From assembly GCF_014696315.1 (NCBI RefSeq), contig NZ_JACJPX010000052.1:1-59063 (forward strand): a stretch of DNA of 59,063 nt. The letters are read 5' to 3'. Shown piece by piece: positions 33,671 to 42,992 of this stretch. Source of the DNA: Calothrix membranacea FACHB-236 (GTDB lineage Bacteria; Cyanobacteriota; Cyanobacteriia; Cyanobacteriales; Nostocaceae). The notes beneath the pieces were generated by a model. The model did no database searches, was not told the origin of the DNA, and worked only from the letters and a program-made list of their open reading frames with translations. Position 1 is the stretch's first letter. The number at the start of each line of letters is the position of its first letter. Both the position numbers and the translations under genes were made by a program.

Positions 33671-36600
33671 ATGTTAAATTCTCTAAATATAGAGCCAAAT
33701 TCTTTAGCTCAGGGAACATACACTTCTTTAAATAATGCTGCTGGCTTATCTAATAGCCAAAATTTAGTTTTTATTGATGCTGCTCTTGCTAACAATTCCA
33801 GCCTAACTCAAGGCTTTGGGAATGCACAGTTGTTTACACTCGACCCTAACCGAGATGGTGTAGCACAAATTGCTGATGTACTTGCGCGTTATCAAAACGT
33901 TGCCAGTGTACATATTGTCTCCCACGGAAATGTAGGAGATGTATTAATTGGCAATACAAATTTAAATTCCCAAAACATCAGCTTATACAGCGATGCGCTC
34001 AAAAGTTGGAGTAATGCTTTTACTGCCGATACTGATGTATTATTCTACGGCTGTAATGTGGGCGCAGGTGCAGAAGGAGAGTCTTTTATTCAGCAGTTGA
34101 GTCAATTAACTGGCGCGGATATTGCTGCTTCCAATAACCTCACAGGTAGTTCCCAACTTGGAGGAGATTGGAATTTAGAAGTAGCAACTGGTAGCCTTGA
34201 AAGTCTTGATGTCTTAAATCAAGTTGCTATTGCTAATTATGATGGTACTAACCTTGCTATTGATGATGGTTTAGTTGGTCGTTGGCAATTTGATGAAAGT
34301 AGCGGTTTAACTGCAACTGATACTATTCAAAATAATAATGGCACTCTGGTAAATAATCCTAATCCTCAATGGTCTAATGGCCAGGTTAATGGTGCTTTAC
34401 GATTTGATGGGGTAGATGACTACGTAAGCGTACCCAGTAGTCCTAATCTCAATCTCAATGGTGGGTCATTCACCCAATCTATATGGATTTATTCGCAAAT
34501 TACAGACAATGGCTATCACGGTGTTATCGGTTATCAACCAACAACCGGAAATAGTCAACGCTACCCTGGTATTTGGGTTTATGACCAAAGAAAAATTCAT
34601 GCTGGTTTTGGTGATGGAAGCAACTGGAACTCTTTTACCACAGGTGATGTACTTAAGCTAAATGCTTGGAATAATGTAGTCACATCATTTGATGGCACAA
34701 CCTACAAAGCCTATGTCAATGGGCAAGAAGTTTACACTACCACTCAGTTTGCTGGGCGGAAACCAGCAGCGACTCAACAACTAAATATTGGGCGCGTTGA
34801 TAATTACTTCCAAGGACAGATTGACGATGTGCGAATTTATAATCGCGCCCTGAGTGCGGCAGAGATTAGCACCCTCGCACAGATGGGAACATCCACACCC
34901 CCCACACCTACCCCTGGTGTAATTAGTCTGCAAAATAATGCGATCGCAGTTAATGAAGCTGATGGTACTGCTACTCTCACTGTACTGAGACAACAAGGAA
35001 GTGATGGTACTGTCACCGTTAACTACCATACAGTTGATGGAACTGCGGCATCTGGTACAGACTATACCAGTAAATCAGGCACACTGACCTTTGCTGCTGG
35101 TGAAACTAGCAAGTCTGTGACAATTCAAATTCTCGATGATACTCTACCAGAAGCAAATGAAACTTTTAACTTTGTCATTGACAATATCACTGGTGGCGCA
35201 ACCTTATCAGCATCCCAAACCACGCAAATCACAATTATAGATAATGAAAATAATCCCGGTTTGGTGGGCTATTGGAAGCTAGATGAAACCAGCATTGGTA
35301 CAACAGTCATTGATTCCTCTGGTTTTAACAACAACGGTAGCCATGTTAATATCGCCTCACCTAGCGGCCCATCTACCAATGTTCCTAGCCTCAACTTTAC
35401 CGATACCAGCAGTTTAAGCTTTGATGGCGTAAATGACTATGTGAATATAGCGAGCAATCCTAGCCTAAATTTAAGTGCTGGGACATTTACTCAATCAGTG
35501 TGGATCTATTCGCAAATTACAGATAATGGCTATCATGGCATTCTTGGCTATCAACCAGGCGGATCAACTTCTGAACGCTATCCTGGGATTTGGGTGTTTG
35601 AGCAAACCAGAATTCATGCTGGTTTTGGCGATGGTAGTAACTGGAATTCTTTTAGTACGGGCAATGTACTCAAACCCAATGCTTGGAATCATATAGTCAC
35701 ATCCTTTGACGGTACAACCTATAAAGCCTATGTCAATGGGCAAGAAGTTAACTCCACCACTCAGTTTGCTGGACGTAAACCAGCGGCGACTCAACAGCTA
35801 AATATTGGGCGCGTTGATAACTACTTCCAAGGGCAAATTGACGATGTCAGAATTTATAATCGTGCCCTCAGTACAGCAGAGATTGCTAACCTCGCACAGC
35901 AGACTACACCCACACCTCCCCCTCCAACTCCTACCCCTGGCCCTGGTGTCATTGGTTTGGAAAGTAGTACGATCACCGTCAATGAAGGTAATGGCACTGC
36001 TACTGTCACAGTATTAAGACAACAAGGAAGTGAAGGTACTGTCACCGTTGACTATCAAACAGTTGATGGTTCCGCTACTCCTGACACAGACTACATTAGA
36101 CAAACAGGGACGCTAATATTTGCTCCCGGTGAAACTCGCAAATCAATTGTTATTCCCATCTTGAATGATAATTTGACAGAACCAAGTGAAAGTTTTGGTT
36201 TGGCAATTGATAACATCACTGGTGGCGCAAGTTTACTAGTACCTCGTACTGCCCAAATTACGATTGTAGACAACGAAAATATCTCGGGATTAGTAGGCTA
36301 TTGGAAATTGGATGAGAGTACTATTGGTGCTACTGTCGCAGATTCATCCGGTTTTAATAACGATGGTAACCATGTAAATATTGCCCCACCTACTGGCCCA
36401 ACCACAAAAGTACCTTTGTTGAACTTTGCTGACCCCAACAGTTTGAACTTTGACGGAATTAATGACTACGTAAATATAGAGAGTAGTCCTACCCTGAATT
36501 TGAGTAACGGCACATTTACACAATCAGTATGGATCTATTCCAACGTTGGCAATAATGGCTATTACGGCATTTTAGGATATCAACCACCTGGTGCTGGTAA

Positions 36601-38230
36601 CAACCAGCGTTATCCAGGGATTTGGATTTATAACCAAACACAAATTCATGCTGGGTTTGGAGATGGTAATAGTTGGAACGCATTTACCACAGGCAATGTG
36701 TTGAGACTCAATGCCTGGAACCATGTGGTCACAAGCTTTGATGGTACCACATACAAGGCTTATGTGAATGGCCAGGAAGTGTATTCTACAAATGACTTTG
36801 CTGGACGTAAACCAGCGGCAACGCAACAACTCAATATTGGCAGAGTTGATAACTACTTCGCTGGGCAAATTGACGATGTGCGAATTTATAATATAGCGTT
36901 AGAAGCAGCAGAAATCCAGCAGCTATACCAAGCACAGCCTCTACCAGATTCACGTCAACTATATACAGATACGGTAATAACTGGTTTGGTACTACCAACC
37001 GCAATAGACTGGACACCTGCTGGACAATTGCCTGATGGACAGCTCATGTTTGTGGCGGAAAAGAGTGGAGTTGTCAAAGTCTTCAAAAATGGTGCTTTAC
37101 TAGCAACTCCCTTTATCGATATCTCTCGACAGGTGAATAATGTCAGAGACCGTGGTTTGTTAGATATTGCGGTTCATCCCGATTTTATTCACAATCCTTA
37201 TGTTTACTTGGCCTTTACCTACGATCCCCCAGAAGTTTACCAAAACGGTGGTTTAGCAGGGCCAGACCAGGAAGGTAATCGCGCCGGTCGCCTCATTCGA
37301 GTCACAGCTGATGCTAGTACCAACTACACCACCGCCATACCTGGTAGTGAAGTTGTCCTGATTGGTAAAAATAGTACCTGGAACAATTTCAATCCATTTG
37401 TTGACAGCACTGTAGACTTTAACGCAGCCCCAGCTGGTATTTTGCCGAATGGACAAAATCTCCAAGATTTCCTCTCTGCTGACAGTACAACCCACACCGT
37501 TGGGACAGTGAGATTTGGGCCAGACGGCGCACTCTATCTCAGCAATGGTGATGGAACTTCTTACAACCAAGTTGACTGGCGGACATATCGTGTCCAAGAT
37601 ATTGATAATTTATCTGGTAAAGTCTTGCGGATTGACCCGATTACTGGTGAGGGTTTAGCAGATAATCCCTTCTACGACGGCGATCCTAATAGTAACCGTT
37701 CCAAGGTTTACCAATATGGATTGCGGAATGCCTTCCGGTTTACCATCTCTCCTGAATCTGGACAAGTTTATATTGGTGACGTAGGTTGGACGCAATGGGA
37801 AGAAATCAATGCAGGTGGCCCGGGAGCAAACTATGGTTGGCCGCACTATGAAGGTGGTAGTGGTATTAGCCTCCAGACCAGCGGCTACAAAGATTTACCC
37901 CAATCCCAAGCCTTTTATGCGAGTGGGCAAACCACAACACCATCCATTTATGCCCTTAACCATAGCACTACTGGAATTAATGCGATCGTTATGGGTGATG
38001 TTTACAGTGGCACTGCATTTCCCGAACAATATTGGGGAGACTTGTTCTTCAATGACTTAGGCCAAGGTATCGTCCGCAATCTCAGCTTTGATTCTCTGGG
38101 CAATGTTACATCAATGGAAACCTTTACTACCAATGCTCAAGTCGTGGTGCAAATTAACATGGGGGCAGACGGTAACTTATACTTCGTTGATTTAGATAAT
38201 GGTACAGTTGGTCGCTGGCGCTTTGCCTAA
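33671..38230 (+). CDS. Giant DUF4347 / LamG / Calx-beta / sugar-dehydrogenase-propeller protein
   Basis: A 1519-residue multidomain protein. DUF4347 (about 30-190; VHIVSHGNVGDVLIG, VLFYGCNVGAGAEG) is followed by LamG 1 (about 200-400), Calx-beta 1 (417-527), LamG 2 (530-743), Pro/Thr linker, Calx-beta 2 (758-867), LamG 3 (872-1083) and a glucose/sorbosone-dehydrogenase-like beta-propeller (1093-1519; DRGLLDIAVHPDF, GKVLRIDPITGEG, QYGLRNAFRFT). The three LamG modules share long identical stretches, including DGTTYKAYVNGQEV and GRKPAATQQLNIGRVDNYF. No Sec signal is present; DUF4347 starts are common in cyanobacterial giant surface proteins thought to leave by type I secretion. Likely surface carbohydrate binding with a possible redox propeller; PQQ use is unproven. 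Confidence 0.88.
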   Translation: MLNSLNIEPNSLAQGTYTSLNNAAGLSNSQNLVFIDAALANNSSLTQGFGNAQLFTLDPNRDGVAQIADVLARYQNVASVHIVSHGNVGDVLIGNTNLNSQNISLYSDALKSWSNAFTADTDVLFYGCNVGAGAEGESFIQQLSQLTGADIAASNNLTGSSQLGGDWNLEVATGSLESLDVLNQVAIANYDGTNLAIDDGLVGRWQFDESSGLTATDTIQNNNGTLVNNPNPQWSNGQVNGALRFDGVDDYVSVPSSPNLNLNGGSFTQSIWIYSQITDNGYHGVIGYQPTTGNSQRYPGIWVYDQRKIHAGFGDGSNWNSFTTGDVLKLNAWNNVVTSFDGTTYKAYVNGQEVYTTTQFAGRKPAATQQLNIGRVDNYFQGQIDDVRIYNRALSAAEISTLAQMGTSTPPTPTPGVISLQNNAIAVNEADGTATLTVLRQQGSDGTVTVNYHTVDGTAASGTDYTSKSGTLTFAAGETSKSVTIQILDDTLPEANETFNFVIDNITGGATLSASQTTQITIIDNENNPGLVGYWKLDETSIGTTVIDSSGFNNNGSHVNIASPSGPSTNVPSLNFTDTSSLSFDGVNDYVNIASNPSLNLSAGTFTQSVWIYSQITDNGYHGILGYQPGGSTSERYPGIWVFEQTRIHAGFGDGSNWNSFSTGNVLKPNAWNHIVTSFDGTTYKAYVNGQEVNSTTQFAGRKPAATQQLNIGRVDNYFQGQIDDVRIYNRALSTAEIANLAQQTTPTPPPPTPTPGPGVIGLESSTITVNEGNGTATVTVLRQQGSEGTVTVDYQTVDGSATPDTDYIRQTGTLIFAPGETRKSIVIPILNDNLTEPSESFGLAIDNITGGASLLVPRTAQITIVDNENISGLVGYWKLDESTIGATVADSSGFNNDGNHVNIAPPTGPTTKVPLLNFADPNSLNFDGINDYVNIESSPTLNLSNGTFTQSVWIYSNVGNNGYYGILGYQPPGAGNNQRYPGIWIYNQTQIHAGFGDGNSWNAFTTGNVLRLNAWNHVVTSFDGTTYKAYVNGQEVYSTNDFAGRKPAATQQLNIGRVDNYFAGQIDDVRIYNIALEAAEIQQLYQAQPLPDSRQLYTDTVITGLVLPTAIDWTPAGQLPDGQLMFVAEKSGVVKVFKNGALLATPFIDISRQVNNVRDRGLLDIAVHPDFIHNPYVYLAFTYDPPEVYQNGGLAGPDQEGNRAGRLIRVTADASTNYTTAIPGSEVVLIGKNSTWNNFNPFVDSTVDFNAAPAGILPNGQNLQDFLSADSTTHTVGTVRFGPDGALYLSNGDGTSYNQVDWRTYRVQDIDNLSGKVLRIDPITGEGLADNPFYDGDPNSNRSKVYQYGLRNAFRFTISPESGQVYIGDVGWTQWEEINAGGPGANYGWPHYEGGSGISLQTSGYKDLPQSQAFYASGQTTTPSIYALNHSTTGINAIVMGDVYSGTAFPEQYWGDLFFNDLGQGIVRNLSFDSLGNVTSMETFTTNAQVVVQINMGADGNLYFVDLDNGTVGRWRFA

Positions 38231-38327
38231 AAATAATGTGAGGGAAAGGGTAAGGGGAAAAGGGTAAAGGTTTTCCTCTCGCCCAACCTGCGCTGTTACC
38301 AGCGCACACCGAATATAGTTGCTTGCT

Positions 38328-38358
38328 AATCCTTAGCGTTCTGCTAGGGATTTTTTTT
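38328..38358 (+). terminator. Strong intrinsic terminator after the giant protein gene
   Basis: AATCCTTAGC (38328-38337) pairs with GCTAGGGATT (38343-38352) with one wobble pair, then eight T in a row. It lies 98 bp past the stop and separates this gene from psb34. Confidence 0.85.
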
Positions 38359-38475
38359 GTTCACTTTTATAAATACTTTTTATGAGAGGTATTAGTTTTT
38401 CTGTGTCAAGTCTTCTTGCAAATTTGTAACAAATCCGTTACATTAATTTACATAAGTTAACGAGAGCAAAAAACT

Positions 38476-38646
38476 ATGTACACCACCATTAACGAAGACG
38501 GCATTCTTAACAACTATGCAAATGAACCCCAAATCTACTATGCAGACTATCCCTCAAATGAGGAGCAACGTAGTTATAGTTTCCAGGCTGGAGTAGCTAC
38601 CTTATTAGTCACTGCATTAGTTTTGCTTGCTTTCGGCGTTAGCTAA
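38476..38646 (+). CDS. psb34: Photosystem II assembly protein Psb34 (Ssl1498 family)
   Basis: A 56-residue protein, MYTTINEDGILNNYANEPQI onward, with one C-terminal transmembrane helix (AGVATLLVTALVLLAFGVS). The MYTTINE..G.LNNYA start and YY..YPS..EQ stretch are the hallmark of Psb34/Ssl1498, a HliP-like single-helix protein that associates with photosystem II assembly intermediates in the thylakoid membrane. GAG at 38463-38465 lies 10 nt before the ATG. It precedes another small gene by 66 bp. Confidence 0.88.
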   Translation: MYTTINEDGILNNYANEPQIYYADYPSNEEQRSYSFQAGVATLLVTALVLLAFGVS

Positions 38647-38712
38647 TCGCCACTGCATATATCCATACTCAAGCTATTTACAAATAACTTTGACAACCAG
38701 GAGAAACGAAAA

Positions 38713-38910
38713 ATGTTTGCACCATTAGTGATATTGTTCCGTGAATGGATGGGCAAAGCTAAATTTAATCAACTACGTGGTAAAGCTATTGGTTTACACG
38801 CCCAAACAATCACTAATTTTTGTAATCGCGTCGGAATTGAATCAAAGCAAAGACAGAATCTAATCCGTTTAGCTAAAGATAACGGTAAAAAGTTAGGTCT
38901 ATTGGCTTAA
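38713..38910 (+). CDS. Conserved small basic cyanobacterial protein
   Basis: A 65-residue basic protein (MFAPLVILFREWMGKAKFNQ; NFCNRVGIESKQRQNLIRLA; ending GKKLGLLA). The N-terminal 12 residues are hydrophobic, the rest is helical and Lys/Arg-rich. It looks like a small family conserved in cyanobacteria but I cannot name a function. GGAG is 9 nt before the ATG. It follows psb34 on the same strand without a terminator between them, so cotranscription is likely. An 8-bp inverted repeat (AAATCTCT / AGAGATTT) lies just after it. Confidence 0.75.
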   Translation: MFAPLVILFREWMGKAKFNQLRGKAIGLHAQTITNFCNRVGIESKQRQNLIRLAKDNGKKLGLLA

Positions 38911-39048
38911 ATCTCTCGTTTGTATCAACATTAACTGTTGCAGAGATTTAGATATTCACAAATATGGCAATTATTATTTAATGCTCTGCGGTTTATATAA
39001 AACGAACCACAGAGACACAGGGTACGCAGAGAAAAAAGAGTACGCAGA

Positions 39049-40596
39049 TTAAGACAATTTGGTGAGAAAACCTAAGAGGCGTTTGGTATTTTCTGTTAAC
39101 AATGTGCGCCGATAAGCATCAGCAGCTTTCTTAATCGCTTCCGCCTGGGTGGGATAGGGATGGATGACACCGCTTAATTTGTTCAAACCTAACTTACCGA
39201 CAATTGCTGTAGTCACTTCCGAAATCATTTCCCCTGCATGACGAGCGACAATAGTTGCACCGAGAATTTCATCAGAGCCTTGTTTGTGGAGAATTTTCAG
39301 GAATCCTGATTCTTCACCATCTGCGATCGCACGGTCTACACTACTAAAAGGAATTTTGATTGTCTTGATATTCCAGCCTTTATCTTTGGCTTCTTGTTCT
39401 GACAATCCTACATGGGCAATTTCTGGGTCAGTATAGGTTACCCAAGGCATAACTAAACTGCTGAGTTTGCTACGACTTAACCCAAAGGGCGAAAATAAGG
39501 TATTTTTAATGACAATACGCGCAGCTGCATCGGCTGCATGGGTAAATTTCCAATTCATGCAGATATCCCCGGCTGCATAAATTTTGGGATTAGTCGTTTG
39601 CAGGTAATCATTGACCTTCACACCATGCTGCTTGTCGTACTCTACCCCAACTGCTTCTAAATTCAAACCTTCGACATTGGAAGCGCGCCCCGCACCCACT
39701 AAAATTTCATCTACAGTCACAGAATCGCGATGACCATTAGTAGAAAAGTACAGCCGCTTACCTTCGGTGACGGTGACGACTTCTTCTAATTTGCAATTAA
39801 GTACTAAGCGAATTCCTTCTTTAATCAATACCTTTTGCAGAATTTCTGCAGCTTCCGCATCTTCTTTATTGAGAACGTGAGAACTGCGATGGAAAAGCAC
39901 CACCTCAGAACCCAAGCGTCGGAAAGCTTGCGCTAATTCACAACCGATAGGGCCACCCCCAATCACGGCTAACCGTTCCGGTCGTTGAATTAAGGAAAAA
40001 ACCGACTCATTAGTTAAATAACCAGCTTTTTCAATTCCTGTAATTCCTGGTTGCGCGGCTCTCGCTCCCGTAGCGATTACTGCTTTTTTAAACCGCAGAG
40101 TTTGTCCTTCAACTTCCACAGTATTTTTACTCGCGAATCGACCGCTACCTAAAAATACATCAATGCCTAACTTTTGAAAGCGTGCAGCCGAATCATGGGG
40201 ACTAATACCAGCGCGAATGCGGCGCATCCTCTCCATCACTGCGGGAAAATCGACATCAATATTTTTGGGAATATTAATTCCTAATTCCTTACTATCCCAC
40301 AATTCACCCACCACACGAGCCGAGCGAATAATAGTTTTTGAAGGAACGCAACCCACATTTAAGCAATCTCCACCCATGAGATGCTTTTCAATCAAAGCTA
40401 CTTTTAAACCCAAATCTAAACCCGCTGCACCTGCTGCAACAACTAAACCCGCTGTTCCTGCACCAATTACTACTAAGTCGTAAATATCAGCAGGTTTGGG
40501 ATTTACCCAATCTGGTGGATGAACGTGGGATACCAAAGTTTGGTTATATTCATCCATTGGGCGAACTGTAACTCTTTCAAATTCTAAATTAGACAT
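39049..40596 (-). CDS. Mercuric-reductase-like FAD pyridine-nucleotide oxidoreductase
   Basis: A 515-residue flavoprotein disulfide reductase. FAD-binding VIGAGTAGLVVAAGAA is at about 44-59, the redox-active pair is GGDCLNVGCVPSK (about 77-89), the NAD(P)H loop is VIGGGPIGCELAQAFRRLG, and the dimer domain has the catalytic-type HPYPTQAEA. There is no N-terminal heavy-metal-associated domain, nor the C-terminal vicinal Cys pair of true mercuric reductases, so Hg(II) is not assured. It is last in a minus-strand cluster with two TVP38 proteins, a binding protein and a glycosyltransferase. Confidence 0.88.
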   Translation of the reverse strand: MSNLEFERVTVRPMDEYNQTLVSHVHPPDWVNPKPADIYDLVVIGAGTAGLVVAAGAAGLDLGLKVALIEKHLMGGDCLNVGCVPSKTIIRSARVVGELWDSKELGINIPKNIDVDFPAVMERMRRIRAGISPHDSAARFQKLGIDVFLGSGRFASKNTVEVEGQTLRFKKAVIATGARAAQPGITGIEKAGYLTNESVFSLIQRPERLAVIGGGPIGCELAQAFRRLGSEVVLFHRSSHVLNKEDAEAAEILQKVLIKEGIRLVLNCKLEEVVTVTEGKRLYFSTNGHRDSVTVDEILVGAGRASNVEGLNLEAVGVEYDKQHGVKVNDYLQTTNPKIYAAGDICMNWKFTHAADAAARIVIKNTLFSPFGLSRSKLSSLVMPWVTYTDPEIAHVGLSEQEAKDKGWNIKTIKIPFSSVDRAIADGEESGFLKILHKQGSDEILGATIVARHAGEMISEVTTAIVGKLGLNKLSGVIHPYPTQAEAIKKAADAYRRTLLTENTKRLLGFLTKLS

Positions 40597-40638
40597 TTGT
40601 TGATTGTTGGTTGTTGACTGTTGACTGTTGCTAAGTTT

Positions 40639-41370
40639 TTAATTATTGTTAACTTCTTCTTCTAAAGCTTTGCGCGCTATACGAGTGACATAAATTGTGA
40701 CTGCGACTGTAGCTATCAAACCAATTATGCGAATTGCCCATTGTATTGTTGGGTTGGTAGGTTGAGTTTCACTGCCAATTCTCGCCAAATTACCAGCTAA
40801 AGAACCAATATAAACGTACATAATCGTTCCAGGAATCATCCCTACAGAACCAATAAAGTAATCCTGAAGAGAAACTCCTGTAATCCCAAAGGCATAGTTT
40901 AATAAATTAAAGGGAAATATTGGAGACAGTCGCGTTAACAGAACAATTTTTAATCCAGCTTTCCCAACAGCGTTATCGATAGCAGCAAATTTTTGGTTAC
41001 CTGCAATTTTATTGGCAACCCACCCTCTCGCTAAATAACGTCCTACAATAAAAGCTGCAGTTGCTCCTAAAGTTGCGCCAATAAAGACGTAAAGGGAACC
41101 CCAAACTACCCCAAAGACAACACCAGCACCCAAGGTCAGAATAGAACCTGGTAAGAAAGCCACGGTAGCAATAATATATAGTCCAATAAAAGCGATCGCT
41201 CCTACAGAACCCAGGCTATCAATCCATTGCAAAGCATTTCGTAAAATTGCTTGGGGATTAAAGGTAGTGGATGCTTGTGCTAAGGCTGTATCATTATTGA
41301 AAATAAAGGCAATATTGATTGCTAGGAATGCGAATAAAATTACTTTTTTGAAATAATGAGAATATATCAT
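40639..41370 (-). CDS. TVP38/TMEM64 (DedA-superfamily) membrane protein 1
   Basis: A 243-residue inner-membrane protein with the VTT/SNARE-associated domain: LPGSILTLGAGVVFGVVWGS, then FIGATLGATAAFIVGRYLARG and LLTRLSPIFPFNLLNYAFGI. These proteins are thought to be lipid scramblases or transporters. I start at the ATG at 41368-41370; an in-frame upstream ATG (to 41418) lies inside mobile-element copy D and would add 16 residues encoded largely by the element's terminal repeat. A paralogue is at 42993. It precedes the FAD reductase by 42 bp. Confidence 0.88.
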   Translation of the reverse strand: MIYSHYFKKVILFAFLAINIAFIFNNDTALAQASTTFNPQAILRNALQWIDSLGSVGAIAFIGLYIIATVAFLPGSILTLGAGVVFGVVWGSLYVFIGATLGATAAFIVGRYLARGWVANKIAGNQKFAAIDNAVGKAGLKIVLLTRLSPIFPFNLLNYAFGITGVSLQDYFIGSVGMIPGTIMYVYIGSLAGNLARIGSETQPTNPTIQWAIRIIGLIATVAVTIYVTRIARKALEEEVNNN

Positions 41371-41385
41371 TTGGTTGAATGACCT

Positions 41386-41609
41386 GATTATATAGCAATA
41401 CGCTTTGGTTAAGCTCATTAGTGATTGATTTGTCGCTTAATTACAAAAGCCAGATAAATTGGGGGATTCTCCCCCAAACCCCCGATTGGGTGACGGTTGC
41501 GTCCCCCAAACCCCCTCCAAAATTATTATTCGGTTTTTTTGTTGAGTAACTAGTTTTTTGGTTTTGTTATCAATTAATTTTCTTAACTGAACCATATTGG
41601 ATTATATAG
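41386..41609 (+). mobile_element. 203-bp MITE family, copy D (intact)
   Basis: Element 41396-41599 (204 bp) flanked by perfect 10-bp direct repeats GATTATATAG (41386-41395, 41600-41609). It has the same C-rich core and terminal repeats as the other copies. It lies directly upstream of TVP38 gene 1 (start 41370) and its left end contains an in-frame ATG for that gene, so it now separates this gene from the binding-protein gene and may alter its expression. Confidence 0.88.
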
Positions 41610-41670
41610 GTAGATGCATTAGCAAATAAATTGGTCAAACAGTGTATTTTAAGTGAGTGAAATACTTGTT

Positions 41671-42897
41671 TTATTTAACGTTTAAAAACGCAAATTTGCC
41701 TTTCACCCCGTTTGGTTCCATTTTCAGTTGAGCAACGTAAAAATCTTTTTGAATGACATCACCGACTGGTGTAAAAGCAATTTCACCCAAAGGAGTTTGA
41801 TAAGTTCCTTTGAGTAATTCTTGATTTAATGCTTTACGCAGTTGTGGTAATGAAAGTTGATTAATATTACCTTTTTTATCTAAAGATTGCAGCGCTTCTA
41901 CATATACCTGTAACGCAGCAAAAGCTTGAGCGCTGACTTGGGGTGGTTCTCTACGATATTGCTCAAAATAAGCTTTGCGAAATGCAGCGTTAATTTCACT
42001 CTGATATTCTGGACTATAAGCTTGGGCAATAATCACGCCATCACAAAGAGCTTTGCATACTGAAAATATATGAGATGTATTAAACCCATTACCACCAATA
42101 ATAATTCCTTTATATCCAAGTTCTCGTAATTGTTTAACTAAATTACCTCCATCAACAGCTAATCCAGAGATAATTGCTAAGTCTGGTTTTAAATTAATTG
42201 CACTACTGGCTTGGGTTTGAAAGTCAGTATCTGTAGTTTGGAATTTTTGAACTGTAACTAAATCTAGTCCTAAATCTTTAACTGTTTTCTGAAATATTTC
42301 TGTTTCTGATTTATTAAAAGCATCATTTTGAGCATAGAATACAGCCACTCTTTTGATATTCGGATTTTGTTTGATTGCTGCTTTCACTGCATAAGGTGCA
42401 ACAACAGCAACTGAGGAAGAAACGCGAGCCACATAATCACCAATTTCGGGAATACCTTTAGCTGTATTTGATGCGCCGATAACTGGAACTTGATTGCGTT
42501 CGGCAATGGGATTAGCACTAAAAGCTTGTTGTGATAGAGTGGGGCCAATAATCCCTACAACTTTATTTTGATTAATTAAAGTTTGAAAAGCATTAACAGT
42601 TCCAACTTCATCGCCACCAGTATCTTGAAAGATTAATTTAATCGGTTTGCCATTGATACCGCCTTTGTCATTAAAATATTTTTGGGCAATTTTTACACCA
42701 TCAGTTCCTTCTTGACCGAGTAATGCTACATTACTTGTTTGAGCAAAAGCAATACCAATAGGAATGCTATTAATCGTTTCTAATATTGATGTACTATTAT
42801 TTGCGGATGTTGTATTTTTATTACTTTGACTACAGGCTATCAGCAATACAGAGCAGGTAAATAATAAGACAGCTTGTTGAGCGATCGCATTTTTCAT
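41671..42897 (-). CDS. LivJ-type substrate-binding lipoprotein
   Basis: A 408-residue type I periplasmic binding protein of the branched-chain amino acid/amide ABC transporter class. The lipoprotein signal ends LLIACS (Cys about 22), followed by the ligand fold (SIPIGIAFAQTSNVALLGQEG, KPIKLIFQDTGGDE, GIIGPTLSQQAF). I chose the ATG at 42895-42897, immediately before a standard lipoprotein signal; a longer reading frame adds 21 unlikely residues. No permease or ATPase gene is nearby; instead it sits between two TVP38 genes, so it may serve a distant transporter or a sensing role. Confidence 0.87.
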   Translation of the reverse strand: MKNAIAQQAVLLFTCSVLLIACSQSNKNTTSANNSTSILETINSIPIGIAFAQTSNVALLGQEGTDGVKIAQKYFNDKGGINGKPIKLIFQDTGGDEVGTVNAFQTLINQNKVVGIIGPTLSQQAFSANPIAERNQVPVIGASNTAKGIPEIGDYVARVSSSVAVVAPYAVKAAIKQNPNIKRVAVFYAQNDAFNKSETEIFQKTVKDLGLDLVTVQKFQTTDTDFQTQASSAINLKPDLAIISGLAVDGGNLVKQLRELGYKGIIIGGNGFNTSHIFSVCKALCDGVIIAQAYSPEYQSEINAAFRKAYFEQYRREPPQVSAQAFAALQVYVEALQSLDKKGNINQLSLPQLRKALNQELLKGTYQTPLGEIAFTPVGDVIQKDFYVAQLKMEPNGVKGKFAFLNVK

Positions 42898-42992
42898 GGT
42901 TAAGTAAATATAATATTTTAAATAATACTGCGGAATCACTAATATTGTAGATACACCCAAGTAGAAGAGAAGTCGGTCATTTCAACAACTGC

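Noticed and set aside
39049-40596. True mercury resistance operon
   Set aside because: No MerR, MerT or MerP, no heavy-metal domain and no C-terminal Cys pair on the reductase.
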